Shown here: in pieces, positions 44,414 through 53,488 of the stretch
Numbering within the stretch: the first letter of the stretch is position 1
Layout: each line of letters begins with the position of its first letter
DNA from: Ruminococcus sp. FC2018
GTDB taxonomy: Bacteria; Bacillota; Clostridia; Oscillospirales; Ruminococcaceae
DNA length: 64,000 nucleotides
Assembly: GCF_000621805.1 (NCBI RefSeq)
Contig: NZ_JHXH01000004.1
Location: forward strand, 62,001 to 126,000
Reading direction: 5' to 3'
Made by a program: the position numbers and the translations under genes
Notes under the pieces: generated by a model
Seen by the model: the letters and a program-made list of their open reading frames with translations, nothing else
The model's database searches: none
What the model was told of the DNA's origin: nothing

Positions 44414-45904
44414 ATGAACAGAAATTATGATGTTATAATCGCCGGTAGCGGCGCAGCAGGTCTGTATGGAGCGCTTAACCTTCCAAAGGAGCTTCGTGTG
44501 CTTGTGCTGTCAAAAATGCAAAAGGACCTTTGCAACACCGCTCTTGCCCAGGGCGGCATCGCAGGTGTTTACAACAGCCCCGAGGACAGCCCCGAATTTC
44601 ACAAACACGATACCTTTGTGGCAGGTGGCTTTGAAAACGACCCGGTCTCAACGGATATACTTGTAAACGAGGCTAAAACCGACATTGCAAAGCTCATCCA
44701 GCTGGGCTGCGACTTTGACAAAAAGCCTGACGGCGACTATCACAGGACACTTGAGGGTGGTCACGGCAAACACCGTATCTTCCACCATAAAGATTCCACA
44801 GGTGCAGAGATAGAACGCACGCTTATCGCAGCTGTACAGAAGCTTGAAAATGTGACTATCCTGGAGAACGCAGTTATATGCGATGTGAAAAGAACTAAGA
44901 CAGGATTTTCTTTCCTTGTGCTGCGTAACAATGATTTCACTACCTACAACTGCCACTATTCTATTTTTGCCACAGGCGGCATAGGCAGGGTGTATGAGTT
45001 CACAACCAACTCCCCTATTGCCACAGGCGACGGTATCACAATGGCATACAATATGGGTGCTGAGATAAAGCATCTGAGTTATATACAGTTCCACCCCACA
45101 GCCTTCAACGACGAGCATACCAGACAGTGTTTTCTTATCTCCGAAGCCGTCAGAGGCGAGGGCGCATACCTGCGCAACTGCAACAAACAGCGGTTTATGC
45201 ACAACTATGACAAGCGTCTGGAGCTTGCACCCAGAGATGTGGTGTCCCACTCCATAATCTTTGAGGCAAAGCGTACCGGCTCAAATAAATTCTACCTGGA
45301 CATCACCCACAAGGACCCCGATTTTATCAGAAATCGCTTCCCAATGATATACAAAAACCTCAAGGATGCCGGGATAGATATGACAAAAGACCTTATCCCT
45401 ATTTTCCCGTGCCACCACTATCTTATGGGCGGCATAAACGTTGATACCTATGCACGTACCAATATTCCAGGGCTGTATGCCTGCGGCGAATGCTCACACA
45501 CGGGAGTACACGGAAACAACCGCCTTGCAAGCAACTCTCTGCTTGAGGCTCTGGTATTTTCAAGACGTGCAGCAGGAGATATTGCAGCTAATATCAAAGA
45601 ATGCACAGACGACTTTGAGGAGTATAAGTTCACCGTTGACAAAGATGCTCCCCATATGCCAAAGGGTCTGCGCACACAGATAAGAGCCATAATGCAAAAG
45701 GCATATTTTGTCCTGCCAAATGTAAAGGAGCTGGGACCGGGGCTTGAAAAGGTCACACAGATAAAGGATATGCTTTATAAGCAAAGCTATCAGCTGGATA
45801 AGGACCTTGTGGAGGCACGTTCACTGGCAACGGTGGCATATATCGTCCTGACAGAGGCATTCAAAATAGCCACGGAAAACGCAGAGATGAATATAGATAA
45901 ATAA
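44414..45904 (+). CDS. nadB: L-aspartate oxidase
   Basis: Oxidises aspartate to iminoaspartate, the first step of de novo NAD synthesis. The 496-residue flavoprotein has the FAD loop VIIAGSGAAGLYGAL at the N-terminus, ALAQGGIAGV, the substrate loop EGGHGKHRIFHHKDSTGAEI, and YACGECSHTGVHGNNRLASNSLLEALVF. In anaerobes such enzymes use fumarate as electron acceptor. The ATG at 44414 is chosen over a TTG two codons earlier because GAGG lies 9 bases before it. nadA is not in this operon. Confidence 0.95.
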   Translation: MNRNYDVIIAGSGAAGLYGALNLPKELRVLVLSKMQKDLCNTALAQGGIAGVYNSPEDSPEFHKHDTFVAGGFENDPVSTDILVNEAKTDIAKLIQLGCDFDKKPDGDYHRTLEGGHGKHRIFHHKDSTGAEIERTLIAAVQKLENVTILENAVICDVKRTKTGFSFLVLRNNDFTTYNCHYSIFATGGIGRVYEFTTNSPIATGDGITMAYNMGAEIKHLSYIQFHPTAFNDEHTRQCFLISEAVRGEGAYLRNCNKQRFMHNYDKRLELAPRDVVSHSIIFEAKRTGSNKFYLDITHKDPDFIRNRFPMIYKNLKDAGIDMTKDLIPIFPCHHYLMGGINVDTYARTNIPGLYACGECSHTGVHGNNRLASNSLLEALVFSRRAAGDIAANIKECTDDFEEYKFTVDKDAPHMPKGLRTQIRAIMQKAYFVLPNVKELGPGLEKVTQIKDMLYKQSYQLDKDLVEARSLATVAYIVLTEAFKIATENAEMNIDK

Positions 45905-45935
45905 CGGCAGCTGCCGCACAGAAAGGAAAAACGTT

Positions 45936-46775
45936 ATGAAGCTTATGCAGTTTCAGATAGACGATATTATAAAAACAGCCCTTGCGGAGGATATAAACTA
46001 TATCGACGTTACCACCGACTACCTTGTTGATGAACGCAGTATTTCCACAGCAAGATATGTTTCAAAGGACGATGGAGTTCTGTGCGGTATAGATATTGCC
46101 CTGAGAGTGTTTGAGCTGCTGGACAAAGATGTAAAAACACAGGTTCTTATCCACGACGGAGAAAAGGTGAAAAAGGGCGACATCATCGCAAGGATAACAG
46201 GCTCCACAAGAGCACTTCTGAAAGGCGAGAGAACAGCTCTGAACCTTGTTCAGCATATGTCCGGCATCGCCACTGCAACAAACAAATGCGTTGAGCTTGT
46301 AAAGGGCACAAAGGCGTCTATCGCCGATACCAGAAAAACTCTCCCGGGACTGCGTGTGCTGCAGAAATATGCAGTCACTGTCGGCGGAGGAAAGAACCAC
46401 AGATATAATCTCTCTGACTGTGCCATGCTCAAGGACACTCACCTTGACGCATACGGCTCCATGACCGGTGCTGTCAACGCCCTGCGTGAAAAAATGGGGC
46501 ACACGGTAAAGATAGAAGTCGAGGTCTCAGACCTTGAACAGCTTAATGAGGCACTTGATCTGGGCGTTGAGATAATTATGCTGGACAATATGTCATGCGA
46601 GGATATGACAAAGGCTGTGGAGATAACCGCAGGCAGAGCAAAGCTTGAAGCATCGGGCAACGTTACCGAAAAGACTATTGCGGCTATCGCTCAGACGGGT
46701 GTGGATATTATCTCTCTCGGTGCGCTGACACATTCGGTAAAGGCTTTTGACATATCAATGAAAATGGATAAATAA
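45936..46775 (+). CDS. nadC: Nicotinate-nucleotide pyrophosphorylase (quinolinate phosphoribosyltransferase)
   Basis: Converts quinolinate and PRPP to nicotinate mononucleotide. The 279 residues show GERTALNLVQHMSGIAT, DTRKTLPGLRVLQKYAVTVGGGKNHR with the PRPP- and quinolinate-binding arginines and lysine, and LKDTHLDAYG, where IKDNH is usual. EASGNVTEKTIAAIAQTGVDIISLG completes the phosphate site. It lies 31 bp behind nadB with an AAAGGAA site. Confidence 0.95.
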   Translation: MKLMQFQIDDIIKTALAEDINYIDVTTDYLVDERSISTARYVSKDDGVLCGIDIALRVFELLDKDVKTQVLIHDGEKVKKGDIIARITGSTRALLKGERTALNLVQHMSGIATATNKCVELVKGTKASIADTRKTLPGLRVLQKYAVTVGGGKNHRYNLSDCAMLKDTHLDAYGSMTGAVNALREKMGHTVKIEVEVSDLEQLNEALDLGVEIIMLDNMSCEDMTKAVEITAGRAKLEASGNVTEKTIAAIAQTGVDIISLGALTHSVKAFDISMKMDK

Positions 46776-46776
46776 A

Positions 46777-47202
46777 ATGAAATGGTACACAGATAAGTAT
46801 TACGATCTGCAAAACGCAAAGCCGATAATCTCGCTGTGCGGAGACGACTGTGCGGTTTGCCCTCGTTATCTCGCCAAAACAGACCAGCAGCTTCACGAAA
46901 CAGCAGTTTTCTGGCACAAGGCGGGTTGGCGTGACAGGATCGTTTCAAACGAGGAGATAAGCTGCACAGGCTGCGGAAGCAAGGGAGTCTGCGCATTCGG
47001 ACTGCTGGAATGTGTGAAAAGGCACGGTGTCAGCAGATGCAGTGAATGCAGGGAGTTTGTATGTGAAAAGATAAAGAAAGCTATGGAAAACTCCGATGCA
47101 AAAAAAGCGGCTTGCAAAAATGCATGCCAGTCGGAAAAAGAATTTGAACTGTTCATCAGGTCATTTTACGAGAAAGAGAAAAACATTTACAATGAAGTAT
47201 GA
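46777..47202 (+). CDS. Cysteine-rich DUF3795 protein
   Basis: A 141-residue protein with the DUF3795 cysteine pattern: CGDDCAVCPRYLA near residue 21, CTGCGSKGVCAFGLLECVKRHGVSRCSECREFVCEKI in the middle and KKAACKNACQ near the end. The spacing suggests a zinc or iron-sulfur site. The function is unknown. Its ATG follows the nadC stop by one base, so it is translated as part of the nad operon, though a direct role in NAD synthesis is not shown. Confidence 0.82.
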   Translation: MKWYTDKYYDLQNAKPIISLCGDDCAVCPRYLAKTDQQLHETAVFWHKAGWRDRIVSNEEISCTGCGSKGVCAFGLLECVKRHGVSRCSECREFVCEKIKKAMENSDAKKAACKNACQSEKEFELFIRSFYEKEKNIYNEV

Positions 47203-47238
47203 AAAACTTTCATTGCTTTGATTTAAGGAGTTGAGCAC

Positions 47239-48030
47239 ATGGCAAGCCTAATTGATACTGAAAGACAATTCCATATCGCCACGCTTCCAAGCGAGGTCGG
47301 CGGATATGTGATACTCCCCGGCGACCCGTTCAGAGTACCGAAGATAGCAGCTTACATCGACGACGCCAATCAGGTGGCTCACAACCGTGAGTTCAACGTG
47401 TACACGGGTACGCTTGACGGCGAGAAGGTCAGCATCTGCTCAACGGGTATCGGCGGACCGTCAACAGCGATCGCAGTTGAGGAGCTTGTAAAATGCGGCG
47501 CACATACCTTTATAAGAATAGGCACCTGCGGCGGAATGAATGATAAAGTCAGCGCAGGCGACCTTATTATAGCCACTGCTGCCGTCCGGGGTGAAGGCAC
47601 GTCATACGAATATATGCCGTCCACATATCCTGCCGCTGCCGATTTCACGGCGGTTACGGCACTTGTCGAGGCAGCAAAAGCATTAAGCGATAACCGCAAA
47701 GGCAATGGCTGGCACGCAGGCGTTGTCCACAGCAAGGACAGCTTTTACGGACAGCTGGAGCCTGACAACTCCCCTGTCAGCGACAAAGTAAAAGGTCGCT
47801 GGGATTCCTATATAAGGCTCGGCTGCCTTGCGTCGGAAATGGAATGTGCTGCTCTTTTCTCTGTGGGACAGGCAAGAAATGTCCGCTGCGGTGCGGTGCT
47901 TGCAAGCCTGTGGAACTGCCAGAAAAACCTTAACGAGGGTGCTGATGAGAGCATAACCCTTGACACAGACAGAGCAATACGCTGCAGCGTGGAAGCCATA
48001 AAACTGCTTATAAAAGCCGACAAGTCATAA
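47239..48030 (+). CDS. Nucleoside phosphorylase, uridine phosphorylase-like
   Basis: A 263-residue hexameric-type nucleoside phosphorylase. It has YVILPGDPFRVPKIA (phosphate loop), STGIGGPSTAIAVEEL, RIGTCGGM and CLASEMECAALFSVG with the ribose-binding ExE motif. This is the uridine phosphorylase pattern rather than the DeoD one, but the exact base cannot be fixed from sequence. It follows the DUF3795 gene by 36 bp and may share the nad transcript, linking nucleoside salvage to PRPP use. Confidence 0.88.
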   Translation: MASLIDTERQFHIATLPSEVGGYVILPGDPFRVPKIAAYIDDANQVAHNREFNVYTGTLDGEKVSICSTGIGGPSTAIAVEELVKCGAHTFIRIGTCGGMNDKVSAGDLIIATAAVRGEGTSYEYMPSTYPAAADFTAVTALVEAAKALSDNRKGNGWHAGVVHSKDSFYGQLEPDNSPVSDKVKGRWDSYIRLGCLASEMECAALFSVGQARNVRCGAVLASLWNCQKNLNEGADESITLDTDRAIRCSVEAIKLLIKADKS

Positions 48031-48037
48031 CAAAAAA

Positions 48038-48065
48038 CCTCGGAGCTCCAAACTCCGAGGTCGTT
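48038..48065. terminator. Terminator after the nucleoside phosphorylase gene
   Basis: Stem CCTCGGAG / CTCCGAGG with a 7-nt loop, then TCGTTTTTATT; A-rich on the other side, so it may also serve the convergent gene. Confidence 0.85.
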
Positions 48066-48066
48066 T

Positions 48067-49374
48067 TTATTCGCCTATTTTATATTCCTTTATGTCCTCA
48101 TCGCCCTCGAACTTTATCTCGTTCACCTCATCGGCGGTGGGGATAACTATCTTCTCAAGCTCCTCAACTGTCAGCGGTTTCTTCTTTTCCGGCTTAGCAT
48201 AAAGATGCTCGATATCCTGCTTGTAATACTCTGTTGTTACAGGCAGCTTCTTCCTTCTCAGCTTGTTTTCGACCCATGACCTTGTAAAGCTGTACAAAAG
48301 TGCGAACATCGGAACTGCAAGAACCATTCCCGCAAATCCGAAAAGTCCTCCGCATATAATAAGGGAAACAAGCACCCAGAATCCGGGAAGACCCGTGGAA
48401 TCTCCCAGTATCTTCGGTCCAAGAACGTTTCCGTCAAACTGCTGAAGTATAAGGATGAATATAAACAGAAGTATTGCTTTCTTCGGATCGACGATCACCA
48501 TAAGGATAGTCGACGGCACGGCACCGATGATCGGACCGAAGAACGGGATAATATTGGTTACGCCCACGATAACCGCTATCATAATGTTATAAGGCATACC
48601 CATAAGAGTAAGACCGATAAAGCACAAAAGACCAATGATTATGGAGTCTATTATCTTTCCTGTGATAAATCCGGAGAAAACCTTGTTTGCCTGCGCCGAA
48701 ACATTCATTATCTTTGCGCAGGTGGATTTTTTGGTTATGGATACAATGGTCTTTTTTATCTGCGCAAGCAAAGTTTCCTTGTTGCACAGCATATAAATTG
48801 AAACGATAAAGCCCAGAGCAAAGTCCTTGATAAACGAAAGAACGTCCCATGCTCCCGAAACAAGATCGTCCATCATTGGCTGGATCTTCTCAAATATAAC
48901 CGAGGCATCTTTGGTAAAATCGTCTATCTTCTCGGTGGCAGTCCTTACAAGACTGGGGTAATTGCTGAAAGTGTTTTTTATCCAGTTTTCAAGCTTATCC
49001 CGCAGATCTCCCATGTTGTTGAAAAGATCCTTGATCGACTTGACCAGCTCAGGTACTACTATCACAAGAAGTCCTACCACAATGCCAATGAACACAAGGG
49101 ATGCCACTGTTACGGAAAAGGCACGCATAAGCTTGCCGGAGCCGCCATTTTTTTTCTTCTTGAAAAGCTTTTCCGTGTTGACCATTATCGGGTTCATCAG
49201 AAATGCGATGATAAGTCCCCAGATCACAGGGCTGAGCACCTTCATCAGAGTACCGAAGACGTTTGCTATGGCATCAAATTTGAGTATGGCAACAATAAGC
49301 AGCACATTTGCCGCAATCACCAACGCCGCATACAACGCCACGGTATTGTATTTTTTGTTAGGTACTATCTTCAT
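48067..49374 (-). CDS. AI-2E family transporter-like membrane protein
   Basis: A 435-residue polytopic protein of the AI-2E (TqsA/YdiK/PerM) family. There are hydrophobic helices at both ends and a long amphipathic middle (about 95-185, FNNMGDLRDKLENWIKNTFS). The family signature NIIPFFGPIIGAVPSTILMVI is near residue 270 and LAVPMFALLYSF near 360. Despite the family name most members are not AI-2 exporters; several act as sodium/proton or metabolite antiporters. The acidic C-terminal tail (about 395-435) is cytoplasmic. Confidence 0.9.
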   Translation of the reverse strand: MKIVPNKKYNTVALYAALVIAANVLLIVAILKFDAIANVFGTLMKVLSPVIWGLIIAFLMNPIMVNTEKLFKKKKNGGSGKLMRAFSVTVASLVFIGIVVGLLVIVVPELVKSIKDLFNNMGDLRDKLENWIKNTFSNYPSLVRTATEKIDDFTKDASVIFEKIQPMMDDLVSGAWDVLSFIKDFALGFIVSIYMLCNKETLLAQIKKTIVSITKKSTCAKIMNVSAQANKVFSGFITGKIIDSIIIGLLCFIGLTLMGMPYNIMIAVIVGVTNIIPFFGPIIGAVPSTILMVIVDPKKAILLFIFILILQQFDGNVLGPKILGDSTGLPGFWVLVSLIICGGLFGFAGMVLAVPMFALLYSFTRSWVENKLRRKKLPVTTEYYKQDIEHLYAKPEKKKPLTVEELEKIVIPTADEVNEIKFEGDEDIKEYKIGE

Positions 49375-49423
49375 TCTACCACTCCGTTATGCCTTTATGG
49401 CATTTACATACATATACATATTT

Positions 49424-49452
49424 AGTATACACCTTTTCAGGCAGAAATGCAA
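49424..49452 (-). promoter_or_regulatory. Promoter of the AI-2E family gene
   Basis: On the minus strand: TTGCAT, 17 bp, TATACT. Confidence 0.65.
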
Positions 49453-49558
49453 CCTTTTTGAAAAATATTTTATCTTTTTCACCATATCAAGCATATCTGC
49501 TCCCGCTTTCGTTCACATAATATTAAAACATTCCTGCCCCAAGGGGCGCAATAAGCTG

Positions 49559-49587
49559 TTGACAAAGCATCAAAAAAAGAATATAAT
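49559..49587 (+). promoter_or_regulatory. Promoter of the T-box-trpS unit
   Basis: TTGACA (49559-49564), 17 bp, TATAAT (49582-49587). Confidence 0.85.
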
Positions 49588-49607
49588 GATAGGTGAAATA
49601 TGATAAA

Positions 49608-49865
49608 TCCTGTGACCGGGAGTAAGTAGCCGTGGATAAACCTTTCAGAGAGCTGCCGTTTGGGTGCGAGGCAGCAGGCAGACCTTGTGCGAATGGACCT
49701 GTGAGGAGCTGCGGGAACGCTTTATCTTTAAAGCAAGTATCGCCTGCCGTGTTCCCTGCGTTAAAGCGGACGGATATGTAAGTATCCTTTAAATGCCATT
49801 GGGTGGCAAAACGGTGTTCTATCGTCCCATAGCGGAGGATAGGGCTTATTTTTTTTACGGCAAAT
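49608..49865 (+). promoter_or_regulatory. T-box riboswitch upstream of trpS (tryptophan)
   Basis: The AGTA element (GGGAGTAAG), the Stem I CAGAGAGCTGCCG/GGTGCGAGGCAGC segment and the specifier context GAATGGA are all present. The specifier TGG at 49694-49696 reads tryptophan and matches the gene. The T-box is GGGTGGCAAAACGG (49801-49814), followed by the terminator at 49819-49856. Confidence 0.95.
49819..49856 (+). terminator. T-box attenuator terminator of trpS
   Basis: Stem CTATCGTCC / GGAGGATAG with a 6-nt loop, GGCTTA, then eight T. Confidence 0.9.
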
Positions 49866-49914
49866 AAGACAGCAAAAAATCAGTTGTACAATAATCTTGA
49901 TAAGGAGTAAAAAC

Positions 49915-50991
49915 ATGGAAAACAATATTATTCTCACAGGCGACCGCCCCACCGGGTCACTTCACCTTGGACACTATGTGGGTTCTCTGCGAAAAAGAGT
50001 CGAGATGCAAAACACAGGCAAGTATCAGCAGTTTGTAATGATAGCTGACCTGCAGGCGCTTACCGACAATGCCGACAACCCGCAGAAAATACGTGATAAC
50101 ATTATGGAGGTAATGCTTGACTACTTAGCCGCCGGGCTTACCCCGGACAAAACTACTTTCCTTGTCCAGTCACATATTCCTGCCCTTTATGAGCTGCCAA
50201 TGTACTACTCAAACCTTGTTACAATGTCAAGACTTGAGCGTAACCCCACTATAAAAAACGAGATAAAAATGCGTAACTTCGAGCGCAGCATTCCCGTGGG
50301 CTTTATGACCTACCCCATAAGCCAGGCTGCGGACATAACCGCTTTCAAGGCAAAATACGTTCCCGTTGGAGAGGACCAGCTGCCTATGCTGGAACAGGCA
50401 AGAGAGATCGTAAACAGCTTCAACAGAGTGTATAACTGCGATATCCTCGTTGAGCCTGAGGCTGTGCTCCCCGATTCGGACAGCTGCAACAGACTTGTTG
50501 GCACCGACGGAAACGCCAAAATGAGTAAGTCACTTGGAAACTGCATTTACCTCAAGGACGATGAAAAGACTATCAAGACAAAGATAATGTCCATGTTCAC
50601 CGACCCCACTCACATAAACGTCACCGACCCGGGTCACACCGAAAATAACCCTGTTTTCCTTTATCTCGAGGCATTTTCAACAGATGAGGACTTTAAAAAG
50701 TATCTCCCCGATTATGCTAACCTTCAGGAAATGAAGGAGCATTATGAGCGTGGCGGACTTGGAGATATGAAGTGCAAGAAACTGCTAAACAGCGTAATGC
50801 AGGAGTATCTCGCACCTATCAGAGCAAGACGTGAGGAGTACGCAAAGGACATGGGAGAGGTGCTCAATATGCTCAGAAAAGGCACCGAAAAGGCAGTTGA
50901 GGTTTCAAATGAAACTGTCAACGAGGTGCGCAACGCTATCGGTATCAACTATTTCAACGACAAGACCTTTATGGATAAGATTTTCAAATAA
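49915..50991 (+). CDS. trpS: Tryptophanyl-tRNA synthetase
   Basis: Charges tRNA-Trp. The 358-residue class I enzyme has TGDRPTGSLHLGHYVGSL (HIGH-type motif) at the N-terminus and GNAKMSKSLGN at about residue 203. The N-terminal form with RPTGSLHLGHYVGSL belongs to the longer TrpRS subgroup. The ATG at 49915 follows AAGGAG; a reading frame open six codons further upstream is not used. It is controlled by the upstream T-box and is followed by its own terminator. Confidence 0.96.
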   Translation: MENNIILTGDRPTGSLHLGHYVGSLRKRVEMQNTGKYQQFVMIADLQALTDNADNPQKIRDNIMEVMLDYLAAGLTPDKTTFLVQSHIPALYELPMYYSNLVTMSRLERNPTIKNEIKMRNFERSIPVGFMTYPISQAADITAFKAKYVPVGEDQLPMLEQAREIVNSFNRVYNCDILVEPEAVLPDSDSCNRLVGTDGNAKMSKSLGNCIYLKDDEKTIKTKIMSMFTDPTHINVTDPGHTENNPVFLYLEAFSTDEDFKKYLPDYANLQEMKEHYERGGLGDMKCKKLLNSVMQEYLAPIRARREEYAKDMGEVLNMLRKGTEKAVEVSNETVNEVRNAIGINYFNDKTFMDKIFK

Positions 50992-50999
50992 TACTTTTG

Positions 51000-51025
51000 G
51001 GCTGCGAGCTTCGCAGCCTTTTTTT
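51000..51025 (+). terminator. Terminator of trpS
   Basis: Stem GGCTGCGA / TCGCAGCC with loop GCT and seven T. Confidence 0.9.
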
Positions 51026-51026
51026 G

Positions 51027-51055
51027 TTGACATACCTTTTCAAGTATATTATAAT
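51027..51055 (+). promoter_or_regulatory. Promoter ahead of element copy 2 and the 51564 operon
   Basis: TTGACA (51027-51032), 17 bp, TATAAT (51050-51055). The inverted-repeat element begins at 51057, one base after it. Confidence 0.8.
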
Positions 51056-51056
51056 A

Positions 51057-51542
51057 TAAATCAGAATTTATCATCATACGTTTGGCGAATACTCGGGGAG
51101 GACCCTTTTGAAAGAAGGTTGGAGAATGGCATCGCCATTCTCCCGAGTAACCGTGGTAACGGTTACTCCATCTCCCCCAAACCCCACCCCTAAAACTTTT
51201 ATTGCTTTTTCTGCACAAGATGTCTGCGACATCTTGCACTGAAAAAGTAGTGAGAGTTCAGGAGGAGAGATTAAGGGAAACACTTTCAAGAGGTCAACCC
51301 AAATATTTACCAAACGTATGATGATAACTCGGATTTACCACATTATCCTTGCGTAGTAGTTGGGGATTTCTCTTAAGGGGGTTCTCATATCTCCTTAGGA
51401 CTTATAGTTATTTTTTCCTGCCCCGTCGCAGACGGGGTGGGGAAAAATCATTAATAGGTTTCTGAGGGGGTCTGGGGGAACTCTTCTCTTAAAAGAGTTC
51501 CCCCAGCTGCTACCCAAGGGTACTGCGGTAAATTCTGGTTTA
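51057..51542 (+). repeat. Inverted-repeat element, copy 2 (MITE-like or structured leader)
   Basis: A 486-bp element bounded by TAAATCAGAATTTA (51057-51070) and TAAATTCTGGTTTA (51529-51542), inverted with one mismatch. It is built of two palindromic modules. The first (51057-51340) has the perfect internal pair ATCATCATACGTTTGG / CCAAACGTATGATGAT and the hairpin GCACAAGATGTC/GACATCTTGCAC. The second (51331-51542) has arms such as TTTACC-CA-TA-CCTTG-GTAG. Block 51449-51510 matches 8161-8225 of copy 1 in the same transcript sense. It ends 7 bp before AAGGAGG of the next gene. No convincing ORF is present. Confidence 0.8.
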
Positions 51543-51563
51543 ACAAAGTAAGGAGGCAGGCAA

Positions 51564-51920
51564 ATGCTCGGATACGGTGACAAGGAAAAGCGGCTGATAG
51601 AAAGCGGCTTTGACAATGTAAAGTCGGTACTTCTCGGTGATGACATTGAACAGGCTCGCAGGGTACTTTTCTGCCTTGACAGGTACCTTGACCCTTATCA
51701 CAGAAACAGGCTTTCTTATGAAAACGAGCTGTGTGAGCTGCTGGAGAATATAGTTATCACCAGTGATGAGGACGGACTAATTGATGACTGTTTACAGCTT
51801 CTTGGGGACTATGCCGTCATACCTCTTACGATTCTTGAGGAGAACATTGAGAGCGTAAAGAAAAATATGCGTTCACAGGCAAGATACGTGATAAATATGC
51901 AGACAGAATCTTTTGTTTGA
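51564..51920 (+). CDS. Conserved small protein of unknown function
   Basis: A 118-residue, mostly helical acidic protein that I do not recognise (starts [20 protein letters not shown]). It has no signal peptide and no membrane segment. Leu-rich heptads in [21 protein letters not shown] suggest a small helical bundle. An AAGGAGG site lies 7 bases before the ATG. It is followed by rnhA (13 bp) and mnmA, so it is the first gene of a three-gene operon whose leader contains element copy 2. Confidence 0.75.
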   Translation: MLGYGDKEKRLIESGFDNVKSVLLGDDIEQARRVLFCLDRYLDPYHRNRLSYENELCELLENIVITSDEDGLIDDCLQLLGDYAVIPLTILEENIESVKKNMRSQARYVINMQTESFV

Positions 51921-51933
51921 AACGGAGAGCAGT

Positions 51934-52374
51934 ATGAAAGAAGTTGAGATATTTACCGATGGTGCCTGTTCGGGCAATCCGGGTCCCGGAGGCTACGGTG
52001 CGATTTTAAAATACAAGGGAGTGGAAAAAGAGATCTCCGGCGGCGAAGCACACACCACCAACAACCGCATGGAGATGACCGCCGTGATCACCGCCCTTGA
52101 AATGCTCAAAGAGCCCTGCAAGGTCACATTGTACAGCGACTCAAAATACGTTATTGATTCGGTAACAAAGGGCTGGGTCAAGAACTGGGAGAAAAAGAAC
52201 TGGATGAGAGGCAGCGAAAAGGTGCCTAACACAGAGCTTTGGAAAAAGCTGCTCGCACTTCTTGATAAGCACAAGGTCGAGTTCGTATGGGTAAAGGGAC
52301 ACGCAGGTCACCCGGAAAACGAACGCTGCGACAGGCTTGCGGTGGAACAGTCGCAAAAGTTTAAGGAACCCTGA
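51934..52374 (+). CDS. rnhA: Ribonuclease HI
   Basis: Cleaves the RNA strand of RNA-DNA hybrids. The 146 residues carry the four catalytic acidic residues: [17 protein letters not shown] at the N-terminus, [26 protein letters not shown] and [15 protein letters not shown]. The basic handle [14 protein letters not shown] is present, as in the E. coli type. The ATG at 51934 follows GGAGAG. The gene overlaps neither neighbour and lies 13 bp from each. Confidence 0.96.
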   Translation: MKEVEIFTDGACSGNPGPGGYGAILKYKGVEKEISGGEAHTTNNRMEMTAVITALEMLKEPCKVTLYSDSKYVIDSVTKGWVKNWEKKNWMRGSEKVPNTELWKKLLALLDKHKVEFVWVKGHAGHPENERCDRLAVEQSQKFKEP

Positions 52375-52387
52375 TACTGGAGGTCAT

Positions 52388-53428
52388 ATGGAAAAAAGCA
52401 AAAAAGTTCTTGTGGCAATGTCGGGAGGCGTTGACAGCTCTGTCTGCGCAAAATTGCTGATAGAAAAAAATTTTGAAGTCGCAGGCGCAACGATGAGCCT
52501 TTGTCCCGAGCACGAGCAGGACGTTGCCGATGCACGCAGCGTCGCTGAAAAACTCGGTATCCCCTTTTATGTTTTCGACTTTGCAGACGAGTTCAGAACT
52601 CATGTCACAGACAGATTCGTGAATACCTATCTCAGCGGCGGCACGCCAAATCCCTGTGTTGACTGCAACCGTCATCTCAAATTCGGAAAGTTTCTCAACA
52701 GAGCGCAGGAGCTTGGTTTTGATTACATTGCAACGGGGCACTATGTTACCAAGGTAAGAGACGAGAAAACAGGTAGGTGGCTTCTGAAGCGCTCGGCGGA
52801 CAGAAAAAAAGACCAGACCTATGTGCTGTATTCTCTCACACAGGATCAGCTGGAGCACAGCCTGTTCCCTGTGGGCGAGATGAACAAGGACGAGATCAGG
52901 GCGATCGCCGATGAAAACCAACTTGTAAATGCAGACAAGCCCGATTCACAGGACATCTGCTTTATCCCCGACGGCAGCTACGCAGACTTTATAACTGCAC
53001 GCACGGGTGAGCAAGCGGGCGGCGATATCGTTCTGACCACAGGGGAAAAGCTGGGCACGCACAAGGGACTTATATATTACACTGTCGGACAGCGCAGAGG
53101 CGTTGGCGTTTCATACAGCGAACCGCTGTTTGTTATAGAAAAAGACTGCGCAGGCAACAGGCTCGTTATGGGCACTCCCGATAAGCTGCTGCGCTCGACG
53201 CTGACAGCGTGCGATGTGAATATGCTCACCACAGACGAGCTTAACAGTCCAATTAAATGTACAGCTTGCACGAGATACCACCAGCAGGATATGCCCTGCA
53301 CGGTAACGCCCATAGGCGAAAAGCGTGTAAGAGTGGACTTTGAGCAGCCGCACAAGGCGATCTGCAAGGGACAGGCAGTAGTATTCTATGACGGGGACTA
53401 TCTTATAGGCGGAGGAACGATAGAATAA
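52388..53428 (+). CDS. mnmA: tRNA-specific 2-thiouridylase MnmA
   Basis: Thiolates U34 of tRNAs for Lys, Glu and Gln, using sulfur from a cysteine desulfurase relay. The 346 residues have the PP-loop VAMSGGVDSSVCAKLL, the catalytic cysteine in NPCVDCNRHLKFG, ATGHYVTK, the second catalytic cysteine in DSQDICFIPDG, and C-terminal beta-barrel domains. The ATG at 52388 follows GGAGG. It is the last gene of the 51564 operon. Confidence 0.96.
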   Translation: MEKSKKVLVAMSGGVDSSVCAKLLIEKNFEVAGATMSLCPEHEQDVADARSVAEKLGIPFYVFDFADEFRTHVTDRFVNTYLSGGTPNPCVDCNRHLKFGKFLNRAQELGFDYIATGHYVTKVRDEKTGRWLLKRSADRKKDQTYVLYSLTQDQLEHSLFPVGEMNKDEIRAIADENQLVNADKPDSQDICFIPDGSYADFITARTGEQAGGDIVLTTGEKLGTHKGLIYYTVGQRRGVGVSYSEPLFVIEKDCAGNRLVMGTPDKLLRSTLTACDVNMLTTDELNSPIKCTACTRYHQQDMPCTVTPIGEKRVRVDFEQPHKAICKGQAVVFYDGDYLIGGGTIE

Positions 53429-53444
53429 ATAATGGTACAAAAAA

Positions 53445-53478
53445 ACGGACTTGAAATCAAATCAAGTCCGTCTCTTTT
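53445..53478. terminator. Bidirectional terminator between mnmA and thrH
   Basis: Stem ACGGACTTGA / TCAAGTCCGT with a 7-nt loop and T tracts on both sides. Confidence 0.9.
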
Positions 53479-53488
53479 TGTAAGTTTA

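Noticed and set aside
51074-51313. ORFs within element copy 2
   Set aside because: They follow palindromic repeat sequence and have no homologous frame in copy 1.
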